Below are positions 24,328 to 32,173 of a stretch of DNA of 64,000 nucleotides, one piece after another. The notes beneath the pieces were generated by a model that saw only the letters and a program-made list of their open reading frames with translations, ran no database searches and was not told the DNA's origin. Made by a program: the position numbers and the translations under genes. This DNA is from Bradyrhizobium tropiciagri. GTDB taxonomy: Bacteria > Pseudomonadota > Alphaproteobacteria > Rhizobiales > Xanthobacteraceae. The stretch's first letter is position 1. Every line of letters starts with the position of its first letter. The stretch lies in assembly GCF_018130545.1 (NCBI RefSeq), contig NZ_JAFCKF010000001.1:558001-622000 (forward strand), written 5' to 3'.

Positions 24328-25076
24328 CCGAACCTCGCCGCAAGCAGCACCAGGATCGCGGTCTCCGCAACCTGCTCGGCGCCGCCAAGCACATCGCCGG
24401 TCTGGCCGCCGATCTGCCGCCTTGCCAACTGCGCCATGATCAGCGCGCTCACACCGGCCGCGATCGCCGCCAGCAGCGCGCTGCTGAACGGCAGCGCGAG
24501 GATTGCGATCACCAGTGCGAGACCAGCTGCGACCACGGCAATCATGCCATCAGGCCGGCCGGCATTGGCCGCAAGCCCATCTGCGCGCGCATAGGGCAGA
24601 CTGATCGCGATCCACGGCAACACACCGCGACCGAGCGCATGCGCCACGATCAGGCTCTGCACCACCATGCCGTCGGGAATGGCCGCAAGCGCTGCGAGCT
24701 TGGTGGCAAAGCTCACCACCAGCGCCAGCGCGCCATAGGTACCGAGCCGGCTGTCGCGCATGATCTCAAGCTTGGCTGCGATATCGCGGCCGCCGCCGAA
24801 CCCGTCGGCGACGTCGGCGAGCCCGTCCTCATGCAGCGCGCCGGTCAGCAGCGCGCCACCGCCGAGCGCGAGCGCGGCCGCGGCAAGGTCCGGCACGCCG
24901 ACGGCCCGCAGCAGCAGGCAGAACAGGCCGATCGCAGCGCCGATGCCGGCCCCGACCAGCGGGAACAGCCGCTGCGCCCGCGCAAAGCTCTCCGGCCGTG
25001 TGCCGTCCGGATGAGGCATCGGCAGACGGGTCAGAAAGGCGGTCGCGGTCCTGAGATCGTCGAGCCATTGATTCAT
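24324..25076 (-). CDS. cobS: Adenosylcobinamide-GDP ribazoletransferase CobS
   Basis: The 250-residue inner-membrane protein (also called CobV) joins AdoCbi-GDP with alpha-ribazole, the last assembly step of cobalamin. It starts DLRTATAFLTRLPMPHPDG and has GALHEDGLADVADGFGGGRD with the acidic residues conserved in the family, DSRLGTYGALALV, and several hydrophobic helices. It is coupled to the phosphatase downstream and divergent from cobT. Length (250) fits. Confidence 0.9.
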   Translation of the reverse strand: MNQWLDDLRTATAFLTRLPMPHPDGTRPESFARAQRLFPLVGAGIGAAIGLFCLLLRAVGVPDLAAAALALGGGALLTGALHEDGLADVADGFGGGRDIAAKLEIMRDSRLGTYGALALVVSFATKLAALAAIPDGMVVQSLIVAHALGRGVLPWIAISLPYARADGLAANAGRPDGMIAVVAAGLALVIAILALPFSSALLAAIAAGVSALIMAQLARRQIGGQTGDVLGGAEQVAETAILVLLAARFG

Positions 25077-25097
25077 GGTGAAGGCCTGAAAATTGGG

Positions 25098-25139
25098 CTA
25101 AAGCGCGATGAGATCGGACGCAATCTCATCGCGCTTTAG
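25098..25139. repeat. Perfect 17-bp hairpin in the cobS-cobT gap
   Basis: CTAAAGCGCGATGAGAT and its exact complement ATCTCATCGCGCTTTAG flank the eight-base loop CGGACGCA. It lies between divergent cobS and cobT, so it is not a terminator for either. It is likely a mobile or repeated palindrome; no riboswitch features are associated. Confidence 0.65.
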
Positions 25140-25150
25140 CTTCTTGTTTG

Positions 25151-25197
25151 AGCATGATCCATTCGGAAAACCGCTTCACACTTTTCCGGATCATGCT
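25151..25197. repeat. Dispersed hairpin repeat AGCATGATCC type (copy 1)
   Basis: AGCATGATCC...CGGAAAA pairs with TTTTCCGGATCATGCT around an 11-base loop, with a three-base bulge. A second copy, 47 bases long as well, lies at 36688-36734. Such palindromes are common in Rhizobiales intergenic regions. Confidence 0.75.
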
Positions 25198-25229
25198 TTA
25201 GCTTGCGCCCCGCTCGACGAGGGAATCGC

Positions 25230-26243
25230 ATGCAGTTCAGTACTCTAGACGACATCCGCAGCTTTTGTCGCGACCTGCCCCAGGGCGATGAGGCGAGTGC
25301 CGCGGCCGCTACGGTTCGCCAGCAGAACCTGACCAAGCCGCCGGGCAGCCTCGGCCGGCTGGAAGAAGTTGCGATCTGGCTGGCGCGCTGGCAGCAGCGC
25401 GAGATCCCGCGGCTCGATAAGGTCACGATCGCGGTGTTCGCCGGCAATCACGGCATCGCCGAGCGCGGCGTCTCCGCCTTCCCCGCCGAAGTCACCGCGC
25501 AGATGGTCGCGAACTTCGCCGCGGGCGGTGCTGCGATCAACCAGATCGCAAAGCTAGCCGGCGCCGAGCTGCGCGTCGAACCGCTCGAGCTGGCGCGCCC
25601 GACCCGCGATTTCACGATGGCGCCGGCGATGGACGGCGCCGATTTCCTCGTCGCGTTCGATACCGGCTGGCGCACGGTGCCGGAGCAATGCGACCTGCTG
25701 GTGGTCGGCGAGATGGGGATCGCCAACACCACAGTCGCCGCAACGCTGTGCGCGGCGTTGATGGGCGGGCGCGGCGCGCGCTGGGCCGGCCGCGGCACCG
25801 GCGTCGACGATGCCGGCCTGCTGCGCAAACGCACCACGATCGATACCGCGCTCAAGATCCATCGCAACCTGCTCGACGATCCCCTCGCCGTCGCGGTCGC
25901 GCTCGGCGGGCGCGAGCTCGCGGCCATCGCCGGCGCCGTGCTGGCGGCGCGTGCGCGATCCATCCCGGTGCTGCTCGACGGCTTCGTGGCGACATCGGCG
26001 GTGCTGCCGCTGGCGCGGCTTGCGCCCGGCGGCCTCGCGCATTGCCGCGCCGGGCATGTGTCGGCCGAACTCGGCCACCGCGAATTGCTGCGCGAACTCG
26101 CCCTCGCCCCCCTGCTCGATCTCGAGATGCGGCTCGGCGAAGCCTCCGGCGCAGGAATCGCGATTCTGCTGCTGCGCGCCGCGCTCGCCTGTCACGGCGG
26201 CATGGCGACCTTTGCCGAGGCCGGCGTCTCCGGCGCAGGCTGA
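25230..26243 (+). CDS. cobT: Nicotinate-nucleotide--dimethylbenzimidazole phosphoribosyltransferase CobT
   Basis: The 337-residue enzyme makes alpha-ribazole phosphate from DMB and nicotinate mononucleotide. Diagnostic blocks are LTKPPGSLGRLEEVAIWLA (about residue 35), VFAGNHGIAERGVSAFP (about 70), VVGEMGIANTTVAATL with the invariant Glu (about 160), and GTGVDDAGL. The C-terminal Glu-containing LGEASGAGIAILLLR (about 305) carries the catalytic base. ATG 25230 is preceded by GAGG; a start at 25203 is unlikely. It is divergent from cobS; together with the phosphatase these are the last cobalamin steps. Confidence 0.92.
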   Translation: MQFSTLDDIRSFCRDLPQGDEASAAAATVRQQNLTKPPGSLGRLEEVAIWLARWQQREIPRLDKVTIAVFAGNHGIAERGVSAFPAEVTAQMVANFAAGGAAINQIAKLAGAELRVEPLELARPTRDFTMAPAMDGADFLVAFDTGWRTVPEQCDLLVVGEMGIANTTVAATLCAALMGGRGARWAGRGTGVDDAGLLRKRTTIDTALKIHRNLLDDPLAVAVALGGRELAAIAGAVLAARARSIPVLLDGFVATSAVLPLARLAPGGLAHCRAGHVSAELGHRELLRELALAPLLDLEMRLGEASGAGIAILLLRAALACHGGMATFAEAGVSGAG

Positions 26244-26470
26244 GGTCGGGATCGCCGGAACCGCTCCCAAAAAGCCGGTGGACAAGTGGCCGGCGGCGGC
26301 GTTGCCGGTGCGGTGCTCATGGCAATCGTGGGCGCGCTCAAGAACCGGGCAGCCTGAAACTCGTTTCATCGCGACAGGGGCATCGGTCTTGACGATGCCC
26401 CATTCCGGCGCGAGCCTTGCGACACCGGATGCGGCGAGACCTCGATCGCATCGTCGGCAGGATTGCGCTG

Positions 26471-26893
26471 ATGAAAGTACTTGTCGCGGCCGCAGCACTC
26501 TGCGCAACGGTTTGCTGCGCACAGGCCGATGTTCGTATCCTCGCCAGCCCCGGCGGGCAGGTCGGCCCGTTCATCGACCTGTTCGACAAGGTGCGCGAGT
26601 CCGGCGAGCGCGTGGTGATCGACGGACCATGCCTGTCGGCCTGCACGCTGGTGCTCTCGATGGTGCCGAACGACCGCATCTGCGTGACGCGGCGCGCCGT
26701 GCTCGGCTTCCACGCCGCGCGCTCGATCGACCGGCGCGGCCGAACCTATGCCGAGCCGGAAGCGTCAGAGGCGGTGCTGGCGGCCTATCCTCCGCCGGTG
26801 CGCGGCTGGATCGTGCGCCGCGGCGGCCTGACCTCACGCCTGCTGCTGCTGCGCGGCCGCGAGCTCGCGGCGATCTATCCGCGGTGCAGGTGA
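26471..26893 (+). CDS. Secreted ClpP-like (crotonase-fold) protein
   Basis: The 140-residue protein starts at ATG 26471 with a signal peptide MKVLVAAAALCATVCCAQA. The mature part shows a compact ClpP-type pattern: LASPGGQVGPFIDLFDKVR, then VIDGPCLSACTLVLSM with a candidate nucleophile Ser, and RAVLGFHAARSIDR with a candidate His. COG3904-type periplasmic proteins have this layout and no established substrate. It lacks the oligomerisation helices of ClpP. Possibly a serine hydrolase or an inactive derivative. It stands alone after cobT. Starts at 26417 would extend the N-terminus before the signal peptide and are less likely. Confidence 0.65.
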   Translation: MKVLVAAAALCATVCCAQADVRILASPGGQVGPFIDLFDKVRESGERVVIDGPCLSACTLVLSMVPNDRICVTRRAVLGFHAARSIDRRGRTYAEPEASEAVLAAYPPPVRGWIVRRGGLTSRLLLLRGRELAAIYPRCR

Positions 26894-26909
26894 GAGCCCG
26901 GCTTCGTCG

Positions 26910-26985
26910 GGTGGGTTAGCGAAGCGTAACCCACCGTCTTTGGTCCACGTGACCGGCGGCGGGTTACGGCTTCGCCTAACCCGCC
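26910..26985. repeat. Two hairpins of the GGGTTA-TAACCC type
   Basis: GGTGGGTTA-N8-TAACCCACC (26910-26935) and GGCGGGTTA-N10-TAACCCGCC (26958-26985) are two perfect hairpins with related arms and GCGAAGCG or CGGCTTCGCC loops. They lie between convergent genes and may end transcription of both. Confidence 0.7.
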
Positions 26986-27011
26986 CTACGATTCTGACGT
27001 TGGTCTTCGGC

Positions 27012-27422
27012 CTACATCTGCTGCGGGCAGTTCACCATCCAGGGAATGCCGAACTGGTCGACGCACATGCCAAACCCGTTGGAGAAGAAGGTCTTGCCGA
27101 ACGGCATGGTGACGGTGCCGCCTTCCGACAGCGCCTTGAAGCGGCGCTCGCCCTCGGCCGGATCCTCGACCTGCAACGCGACGTGAAAACCCTGCGGCTT
27201 CTGGAAGTGGCCGGGTGGGGCGTCTGAGGCCATGATGATCTCGCCGTCGATCGTGAGGCGAGCGTGCATGATCTTGTCCTTCCAGCCGGGCGGCGTCTGC
27301 ATCTCCGCATTGCCCTCGCCATAGGGGAAGGATTCCTCAATCCGCGCACCGAGAACCTTCTGGTAGAAGTTCAGCGCCGCGCCGCAATTGCCGTCGTAGG
27401 ACAGATAGGGGTTGACCTGCAT
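27012..27422 (-). CDS. VOC family protein (PhnB-like)
   Basis: The 136-residue protein (MQVNPYLSYDGNCGAALNFY) has the paired beta-alpha-beta-beta-beta units of the vicinal oxygen chelate fold. PhnB-like blocks are VLGARIEESFPYGEG, IMHARLTIDGEIIMASDAPP, FHVALQVEDPAEGERRF and MCVDQFGIPWMVNC. Metal ligands of glyoxalases are not clearly conserved. Such proteins often accompany SRPBCC and YCII genes, as here. ATG 27422 follows AAGGGAG; a GTG one codon upstream is possible. Confidence 0.82.
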   Translation of the reverse strand: MQVNPYLSYDGNCGAALNFYQKVLGARIEESFPYGEGNAEMQTPPGWKDKIMHARLTIDGEIIMASDAPPGHFQKPQGFHVALQVEDPAEGERRFKALSEGGTVTMPFGKTFFSNGFGMCVDQFGIPWMVNCPQQM

Positions 27423-27502
27423 CACATGCTCCCTTGGGTAGATTCTCGTTTTGACGCGTTTTCTTCACGCGAACGGGTAACCACTTCGCTCGAAAACGCT
27501 CG

Positions 27503-28039
27503 CTATTTTTCCGTCAGCTTCTTCAGATTGGCGAGACCGGCCTCGAAATCCCTGCCGATCATGTGATCCAGGTTGATGAACACCTGCATCACCTTCGACA
27601 TGAAGACGGCCGGACCATACATGGTCCATGTGACGCTGGTCGCATCTCCCTGCGGCAGCATTGTGAACTCGGCAGTGTTGTGGCCCTCGAACGGCTTGAG
27701 GAAGTCGAGCTTGATGACGACCTTCGACGGCGCCGCGGATTGCAGGATCTCCATGCGGCCGGCGCCGACATTCTTGTTGCCGTCCCAGGCATAGGCCGCG
27801 CCCGGCCCGCGCCCGGCGCCGCTATAAATCCGCTTCATGGCCGGGTCCCGGTTCTCGTAAGGCGACCAGACCGTCCACTGACGGAAATCGTCGATCAACG
27901 GAAAGATCCGATCGGCCGGGGCGTTGATGCTGATCGCACGCGTCACCCGCAACGTGCCCGGCTTGGTCGCCGCAAGGACGAGAATGACGGCGATCGCGAC
28001 CGCGAGGATGACAGCGATAATGGCGATGGTTTCGAACAT
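27503..28039 (-). CDS. SRPBCC protein with N-terminal membrane anchor
   Basis: The 178-residue protein begins with a hydrophobic helix (IIAVILAVAIAVILVLAAT, residues about 6-25). A START/SRPBCC ligand-binding domain follows, starting RVTRAISINAPADRIFPLID and DFRQWTVWSPYENRDP, as in polyketide cyclase-like proteins. It would present a hydrophobic pocket at the membrane surface. The ligand is unknown. It lies between VOC and DoxX-like genes on the same strand, a grouping typical of the accessory set in this window. Confidence 0.8.
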   Translation of the reverse strand: MFETIAIIAVILAVAIAVILVLAATKPGTLRVTRAISINAPADRIFPLIDDFRQWTVWSPYENRDPAMKRIYSGAGRGPGAAYAWDGNKNVGAGRMEILQSAAPSKVVIKLDFLKPFEGHNTAEFTMLPQGDATSVTWTMYGPAVFMSKVMQVFINLDHMIGRDFEAGLANLKKLTEK

Positions 28040-28072
28040 GACCTTCTCCGGGGGAATGAACTGAGGAATAGC

Positions 28073-28483
28073 TTAGCGACGGAACGGCAGCAGCGCGCGC
28101 AGATTGCCGTCGCGCAGATAAAGCCCGCCCCACACCATCAGGCCGAGATAGAGCCCGAACAGCGTGTGGGTGAACAGCGGGCTGCCGATCCGCACATGCG
28201 ATGCGATCGCGCCGCCGAGATAGCCGGTGAGCAGGATGGCGCCGAGGATCGAGGTCGGCGGCACCGAGTACAGCAGCGTGCAGACGATGGTGATGATGCC
28301 GAGGCTGCGCGCCAGCGTGTCGCTCGCCCCCCAGCCCATCTTGTCCATGGTCTCGGTGACGACCGCCAACGGCACCAGCTTGATCGCGCCGTCGAACAGC
28401 AGGAACAGGACGACCACGCCGCTCATGACACGGCCGGTGATGCGGGCGGGCTTTGAGATTTCGGTGTCGACGATCGTCGGCAT
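28073..28483 (-). CDS. DoxX-like membrane protein
   Basis: The 136-residue protein has four hydrophobic segments (GVVVLFLLFDGAIKLVPL, LGIITIVCTLLYSVPPTS, LLTGYLGGAIASHVRIG, and a last HTLFGLYLGLMVWGGLYLRD), matching DoxX-like/DUF4260-type small membrane proteins. DoxX members are linked to thiosulfate:quinone oxidoreductase subunits and redox homeostasis; most, including this one, have no known function. It ends 33 bases before the SRPBCC start and probably shares its transcript. Confidence 0.75.
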   Translation of the reverse strand: MPTIVDTEISKPARITGRVMSGVVVLFLLFDGAIKLVPLAVVTETMDKMGWGASDTLARSLGIITIVCTLLYSVPPTSILGAILLTGYLGGAIASHVRIGSPLFTHTLFGLYLGLMVWGGLYLRDGNLRALLPFRR

Positions 28484-28630
28484 GACAGGCTCCGTAACGC
28501 TTGGTGATGCTCTCTGCCTTCATGACGAACGGGGGAATGCGGGACCGACAGTGCGCGGCAAGAATTTTTCGCAAGCGCAACCCGAGTTGCGGGAGCAACG
28601 CACACATTGGTCAGCTCGCCCCGGGCTTAC

Positions 28631-28785
28631 CCCTCTCCCCACCCTCCCCCGCAAGGGGGGAGGGAGCCTGACCCACGTGCTCACCTGACACGATCTACTG
28701 GCGACGTTCGTGGACTGACGTGAGGAAGCCACCGGCGGAAGGGTTCCCTCCCCCCTTGCGGGGGAGGGTTAGGGAGAGGGGTACC
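28631..28785. repeat. Inverted pair of family D repeats
   Basis: CCCTCTCCCCACCCTCCCCC with GCAAGGGGGGAGGGAGCC (28631-28673) is repeated in inverted orientation at 28742-28785, so each half is a hairpin and the two halves can also pair with each other. It fills most of the 354-base gap between the DoxX-like gene and the sigma factor gene; no coding signal is seen there. Confidence 0.65.
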
Positions 28786-28837
28786 GCACGGGAAGTTTCT
28801 CAGCACGGACACGAACGACGCGCGACAAAGCGCGCCG

Positions 28838-30115
28838 CTACTTCACCTTCGCATTGCGCGGCTGGCTGTCGCGCATCAGGCGGTCGATATGCATGCGGAT
28901 GTGGGCGGCCTCAGCCGTGGTGTTGGCGAGCGCGATGGCGCGGTCGAAGGCGACGTGGGCTTCCTCGTTGCGGCCGAGCTGCATCAGGAAGGCGCCGCGC
29001 ACGCCGAAGTAATGAAAATAGTTCGCAAGCCGCGGCGCCAGCGGCTCGATCATCTCGAGCGCGGCTTCCGGCCCCTTCACCTTGGAGACCGCAACCGCGC
29101 GATTGAGCGTGATCACCGGCGACGGCTGCATGATCTCGAGCGCGCCGTAGAGCAGGTCGATCTGGGTCCAGTCGGTATCCTCGGGCTTTTCCGCGCGAGC
29201 GTGCAGGGCTGCGATCGCAGCCTGCACCTGATAGGGCCCGCTGCGACGGTGACGCATCGCCTTGTCGATCAGCGCGAGGCCCTCCGCGATCAGCTTCTGA
29301 TTCCAGAGCGTGCGATCCTGGTCGTCGAGCAGGATCACCTGCCCGTCGGCGTCGAAGCGCGCCTCGGCGCGGGCGTGCTGCAACAGCAATAGCGCCGTCA
29401 GCCCCATGATCTCCGGCTCGCTCTGGAACAGCCGCAGCAGCAGGCGGGCGAGCCGGATCGCCTCCTCGCACAGCGGCGCGCGGATTTCGGCGGTGTCGCC
29501 GCTCGCCGAATAGCCCTCGTTGAAGATCAGGTAGATCATCGCCGCGACCGAGGCGAGCCGCTCGCTGCGCTCGACCGCGCCCGGCGTCTCGAACGGCACG
29601 TTGGCGTCGGCAACGCGGGCCTTGGCGCGCGTGATGCGCTGCTCCATCGCGGCTTCCGTGACCAGGAAGGCGCGCGCGATCTGCTTCACCGAGAGGCCCG
29701 AGACGATGCGCAGCGCCAGCGCGATCTGCTGGGTCGCCGGCAGGTCCTTGTGACAGCAGATGAACAGCAGCCGCAGGATGTCGTCGCGGTAGTGCGAGCC
29801 GTCGAGCCGCTCGGCGATCTCGTCCTCGGCGTCGTCAAGATCGGAGATCGCCTGGTCGTCGTCGGGCAGCGGCTCCTGCTTCTTGCTGCGCCTGATGTCG
29901 TCGATCGCGACATTACGGCCGACCATGATCAGCCACGCCGCGGGATCGCGCGGCGGGCCGTTCTGCGGCCAGCTCTTCAGCGCCCGCAGGCAGGCGTTCT
30001 GGAACGCCTCCTCGGCGGTATCGAGATTGCGGAAGTAGCGCAGCAGCGCGCCAACCGCCTGGGGACGCGCCGACGTCAGCGCGGCATCGATCCAGGCGGT
30101 GTCGGTCACGCTCAC
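28838..30115 (-). CDS. ECF42-type RNA polymerase sigma factor
   Basis: The 425-residue protein has sigma region 2 (residues about 15-75, DTAEEAFQNACLRALKSWPQ and NVAIDDIRRSKKQ) and region 4 (about 110-165, CHKDLPATQQIALALRIVSG, SVKQIARAFLVTEAAMEQRI). A long C-terminal extension of about 230 residues with TPR-like helices follows (VAAMIYLIFNEGYSASGD, then HARAEKPEDTDWTQIDLLYG). This layout is ECF42 (often annotated DUF6596). Family genes are next to DGPF/YCII genes, as here, where the GTG start overlaps the YCII stop. No anti-sigma gene is seen. The extension probably regulates activity. Confidence 0.88.
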   Translation of the reverse strand: MSVTDTAWIDAALTSARPQAVGALLRYFRNLDTAEEAFQNACLRALKSWPQNGPPRDPAAWLIMVGRNVAIDDIRRSKKQEPLPDDDQAISDLDDAEDEIAERLDGSHYRDDILRLLFICCHKDLPATQQIALALRIVSGLSVKQIARAFLVTEAAMEQRITRAKARVADANVPFETPGAVERSERLASVAAMIYLIFNEGYSASGDTAEIRAPLCEEAIRLARLLLRLFQSEPEIMGLTALLLLQHARAEARFDADGQVILLDDQDRTLWNQKLIAEGLALIDKAMRHRRSGPYQVQAAIAALHARAEKPEDTDWTQIDLLYGALEIMQPSPVITLNRAVAVSKVKGPEAALEMIEPLAPRLANYFHYFGVRGAFLMQLGRNEEAHVAFDRAIALANTTAEAAHIRMHIDRLMRDSQPRNAKVK

Positions 30116-30480
30116 GCTTTCGTACCCCCTTGATTGAAGTAGCCGACCGGGCGGATCTCATAGGTGCCGCCGGGGTTGGCCTCGCCGAGGTCGCGCGCGA
30201 TATCGAGCACCTCGTCGAGGTTCTTGCCCTCGACCAGGTAGAAGCCGAGCAGCTGCTCCTTGGTCTCGGCGAACGGGCCGTCCAGCACCAGCGGCGGGTT
30301 TTCCTTGCGCAGCGTGGTCGCCGCGGTGGTCGGCAGCAGCCGCGCCACCGGGCCGAGCTTGCCCTGCTTGGCCAGCTTGTCCTGCACGGCGGACAATTTC
30401 TGCATGACCGAGGCGTCGTGCTCCTTGCTCCAGGAACCGACCATGTCTTCGTCATGATAGCAGAGGATGGCGTACAGCAT
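30112..30480 (-). CDS. YCII/DGPF-family protein coupled to the sigma factor
   Basis: The 122-residue protein starts at ATG 30480 (MLYAILCYHDEDMVGSW); AACGGAG lies upstream, so an in-frame ATG at 30501 that covers this ribosome site is rejected. It has ENPPLVLDGPFAETKEQLLG with the DGPF signature at about residue 67 and a final YEIRPVGYFN. The stop overlaps the sigma factor GTG (GTGA). It is the likely direct target or partner of the sigma factor; the biochemical role of DGPF proteins is unknown. A possible promoter-like TGTCGG lies at 30529-30534. Confidence 0.85.
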   Translation of the reverse strand: MLYAILCYHDEDMVGSWSKEHDASVMQKLSAVQDKLAKQGKLGPVARLLPTTAATTLRKENPPLVLDGPFAETKEQLLGFYLVEGKNLDEVLDIARDLGEANPGGTYEIRPVGYFNQGGTKA

Positions 30481-30656
30481 CGAAAAGGCATCTCCGTTCA
30501 TTGCAAGAACGAACGATTATGCCCGCAGCCGACAGGACGCGCGAAAGAAATTTAGGTTCCGGATGCCGGCGATGGATTCGATCGAAGGCTCATCGCGCCG
30601 GGACGGTGGACGCGGCGATGACGCGTCACGCCATCACCGCGACGATCATGGCGCGG

Positions 30657-30941
30657 TTACCAATAGACCCCGTAACGCGCGGCGATCCGGCGTGCCTTGG
30701 CCTCGTCGCTCTCTCGGCGGACGTGGCTCTTCTGCACGGGCCGGGACGCCTGCTGCCGTGGAGCCTCCGTCGGCTGGGCCTGCGTCTCCGCCGGCTGCGC
30801 TTCAGCCTGTGCCGGAGCAACGGCCGGTTGCGCCTGGACGGGCGTATCGGCATTTGCGAGCACCAGGCCGCGGCTCTGGCCGGCGTGCGCGGTGGTGGCG
30901 ATGGCGAGGATGAAAGCCGAGCTCAGGATCAGTTTGCGCAT
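30657..30941 (-). CDS. Small secreted Ala/Pro/Gln-rich protein, unknown
   Basis: The 94-residue product from ATG 30941 has a signal peptide (MRKLILSSAFILAIATTAHA) and a mature part of Pro, Ala, Gln and Glu repeats (QAQPAVAPAQAEAQPAETQA), ending in a basic helix (RRESDEAKARRIAARYGVYW). No family is recognised; similar short exported proteins are common in Bradyrhizobium. It is divergent from the reductase gene at 31031, sharing the gap that holds a CRP-type palindrome. A start at 31046 would precede the signal peptide and is less likely. Confidence 0.65.
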   Translation of the reverse strand: MRKLILSSAFILAIATTAHAGQSRGLVLANADTPVQAQPAVAPAQAEAQPAETQAQPTEAPRQQASRPVQKSHVRRESDEAKARRIAARYGVYW

Positions 30942-30994
30942 GGAAGTTCTCCCCGGTTGATGGCAGGAGACTATGCGGCGGGTCGAGCCCGCTC

Positions 30995-31010
30995 TGTGAC
31001 ATGAGTCACA
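30995..31010. promoter_or_regulatory. CRP/FNR-type palindrome TGTGA-N6-TCACA
   Basis: TGTGACATGAGTCACA is a perfect palindrome that matches the CRP consensus halves TGTGA and TCACA at the standard six-base spacing. It ends 21 bases before the reductase ATG (31031) and is 54 bases from the small secreted protein start, so it could act on either divergent gene. The regulator is unknown. Confidence 0.6.
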
Positions 31011-31030
31011 TTGACTTTGGAGGTATCTGG

Positions 31031-31996
31031 ATGGGTAAGGGCGCACTCGCGCTGCTGATCAATGGCGGCTCGGAAAACTGGTCGCCGGCACGCTGGAAGA
31101 CGCGGTTCGACACCGTCTGCGCGGACCGCCCGGTCGTGTTGCTGCCGGACGGCGCGCTTGATCCCGCCGACGTGCACTACGCCGCGGTATGGAAGCCGAA
31201 GCCGGGCGAGCTCGCAGCGTTCAAGAACCTGCGCGTCATCTTCAATCTCGGCGCCGGCGTCGATGCGCTGATGGCCGACCGTTCGCTGCCCGACGTGCCG
31301 CTGGTGCGGGTCTCGGTCTCCGATCTGACCGACCGCATGACCGAATATGTCGTGCTGCACGTGCTGATGCATCACCGCCAGGAGCTTTATCTGCGCGAGT
31401 CGCAGCGAAAGAAGTACTGGGCACCGAACTATCAATGGGCGGCGAACGCGATCACCATCGGCGTGATGGGGCTCGGCACGCTGGGCGCGGCCTCGGCGCA
31501 GGCGCTGCGCGCGCTCGGCTTCCGCGTCGTCGGCTGGAGCCGCAGCGAGAAGCGGATCGACGGTATCGCCTGCTATCACGGCACCGACGGCCTCGACGCC
31601 TTTCTGCGCGAGACCAACATCCTGGTTTGCCTGCTGCCGCTGACGCCGGATACGCGCTATGTGCTGAACCGCGATACATTCGCCAAGCTGAACCGCAACA
31701 GCCCGCTGGGCGCGCCCGTCATCATCAATGCCGGCCGCGGCGGCTTGCAGAACGAGGCGGATATTTTGCGCGCGCTCGATGACGGCACGCTGGGCGCCGC
31801 CTCGCTCGACGTATTCGAGACCGAGCCGCTCCCGGAGGCGAGCCCGTTCTGGAACCACCCGAAAGTGGTGCTGACCCCGCACAATGCCGCCGACACTGAC
31901 GCCGACGAGATCTCGAAATACGTCGCACAGCAGATCGCGCGCTTCGAGCAAGGTGGGGAGCTGGAGAACGTGGTCGATCGCAAGCGGGGGTATTAG
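31031..31996 (+). CDS. ghrA: Glyoxylate/hydroxypyruvate reductase A-like
   Basis: The 321-residue enzyme is a D-isomer 2-hydroxyacid dehydrogenase of the GhrA group. The NAD(P)-binding motif is GVMGLGTLGAASAQALRALG (about residue 140). The catalytic Arg is in INAGRGGLQNEADIL (about 235), the Glu in DVFETEPLPEASPFW (about 260), and the His in VVLTPHNAAD (about 285). It would reduce glyoxylate or hydroxypyruvate to glycolate or glycerate. Its substrate within the family is inferred. ATG 31031 is chosen; ATG 31001 would overlap the CRP-type palindrome. Interestingly, the tartrate pathway at 11-13.7 kb can feed oxaloglycolate to hydroxypyruvate. Confidence 0.85.
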   Translation: MGKGALALLINGGSENWSPARWKTRFDTVCADRPVVLLPDGALDPADVHYAAVWKPKPGELAAFKNLRVIFNLGAGVDALMADRSLPDVPLVRVSVSDLTDRMTEYVVLHVLMHHRQELYLRESQRKKYWAPNYQWAANAITIGVMGLGTLGAASAQALRALGFRVVGWSRSEKRIDGIACYHGTDGLDAFLRETNILVCLLPLTPDTRYVLNRDTFAKLNRNSPLGAPVIINAGRGGLQNEADILRALDDGTLGAASLDVFETEPLPEASPFWNHPKVVLTPHNAADTDADEISKYVAQQIARFEQGGELENVVDRKRGY

Positions 31997-32023
31997 GGCA
32001 AGCGGTGGGATATTTAAGGCAGT

Positions 32024-32154
32024 GTCGTCCCGGGCAAGCGAAGCGCGACCCGGGACCCATAACCACCGCCGTTCGTGATCAAGAGAGCTGTGGCCCCAGC
32101 TTGCCGCAACAACGACAAGCTGTGGTTATGGGTCCCGGCTTTCGCCGGAACGAC
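32024..32154. repeat. Dispersed palindromic repeat, family A (copy 2)
   Basis: GTCGTCCCGGGCAAGCG...GGGACCCATAACCACCG pairs with GTGGTTATGGGTCCCGGC...CCGGAACGAC. A smaller internal pair is AGCTGTGG/CAAGCTGTGG. It belongs to the same family as 8005-8129 and the core of 46510-46738, and sits between convergent genes. Confidence 0.7.
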
Positions 32155-32173
32155 AAGCGGAAAGGCCGCCGCC

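Noticed and set aside
25077-25229. Possible cobalamin riboswitch before cobT or cobS
   Set aside because: The gap is filled by two repeat hairpins and no B12-box-like sequence is visible.
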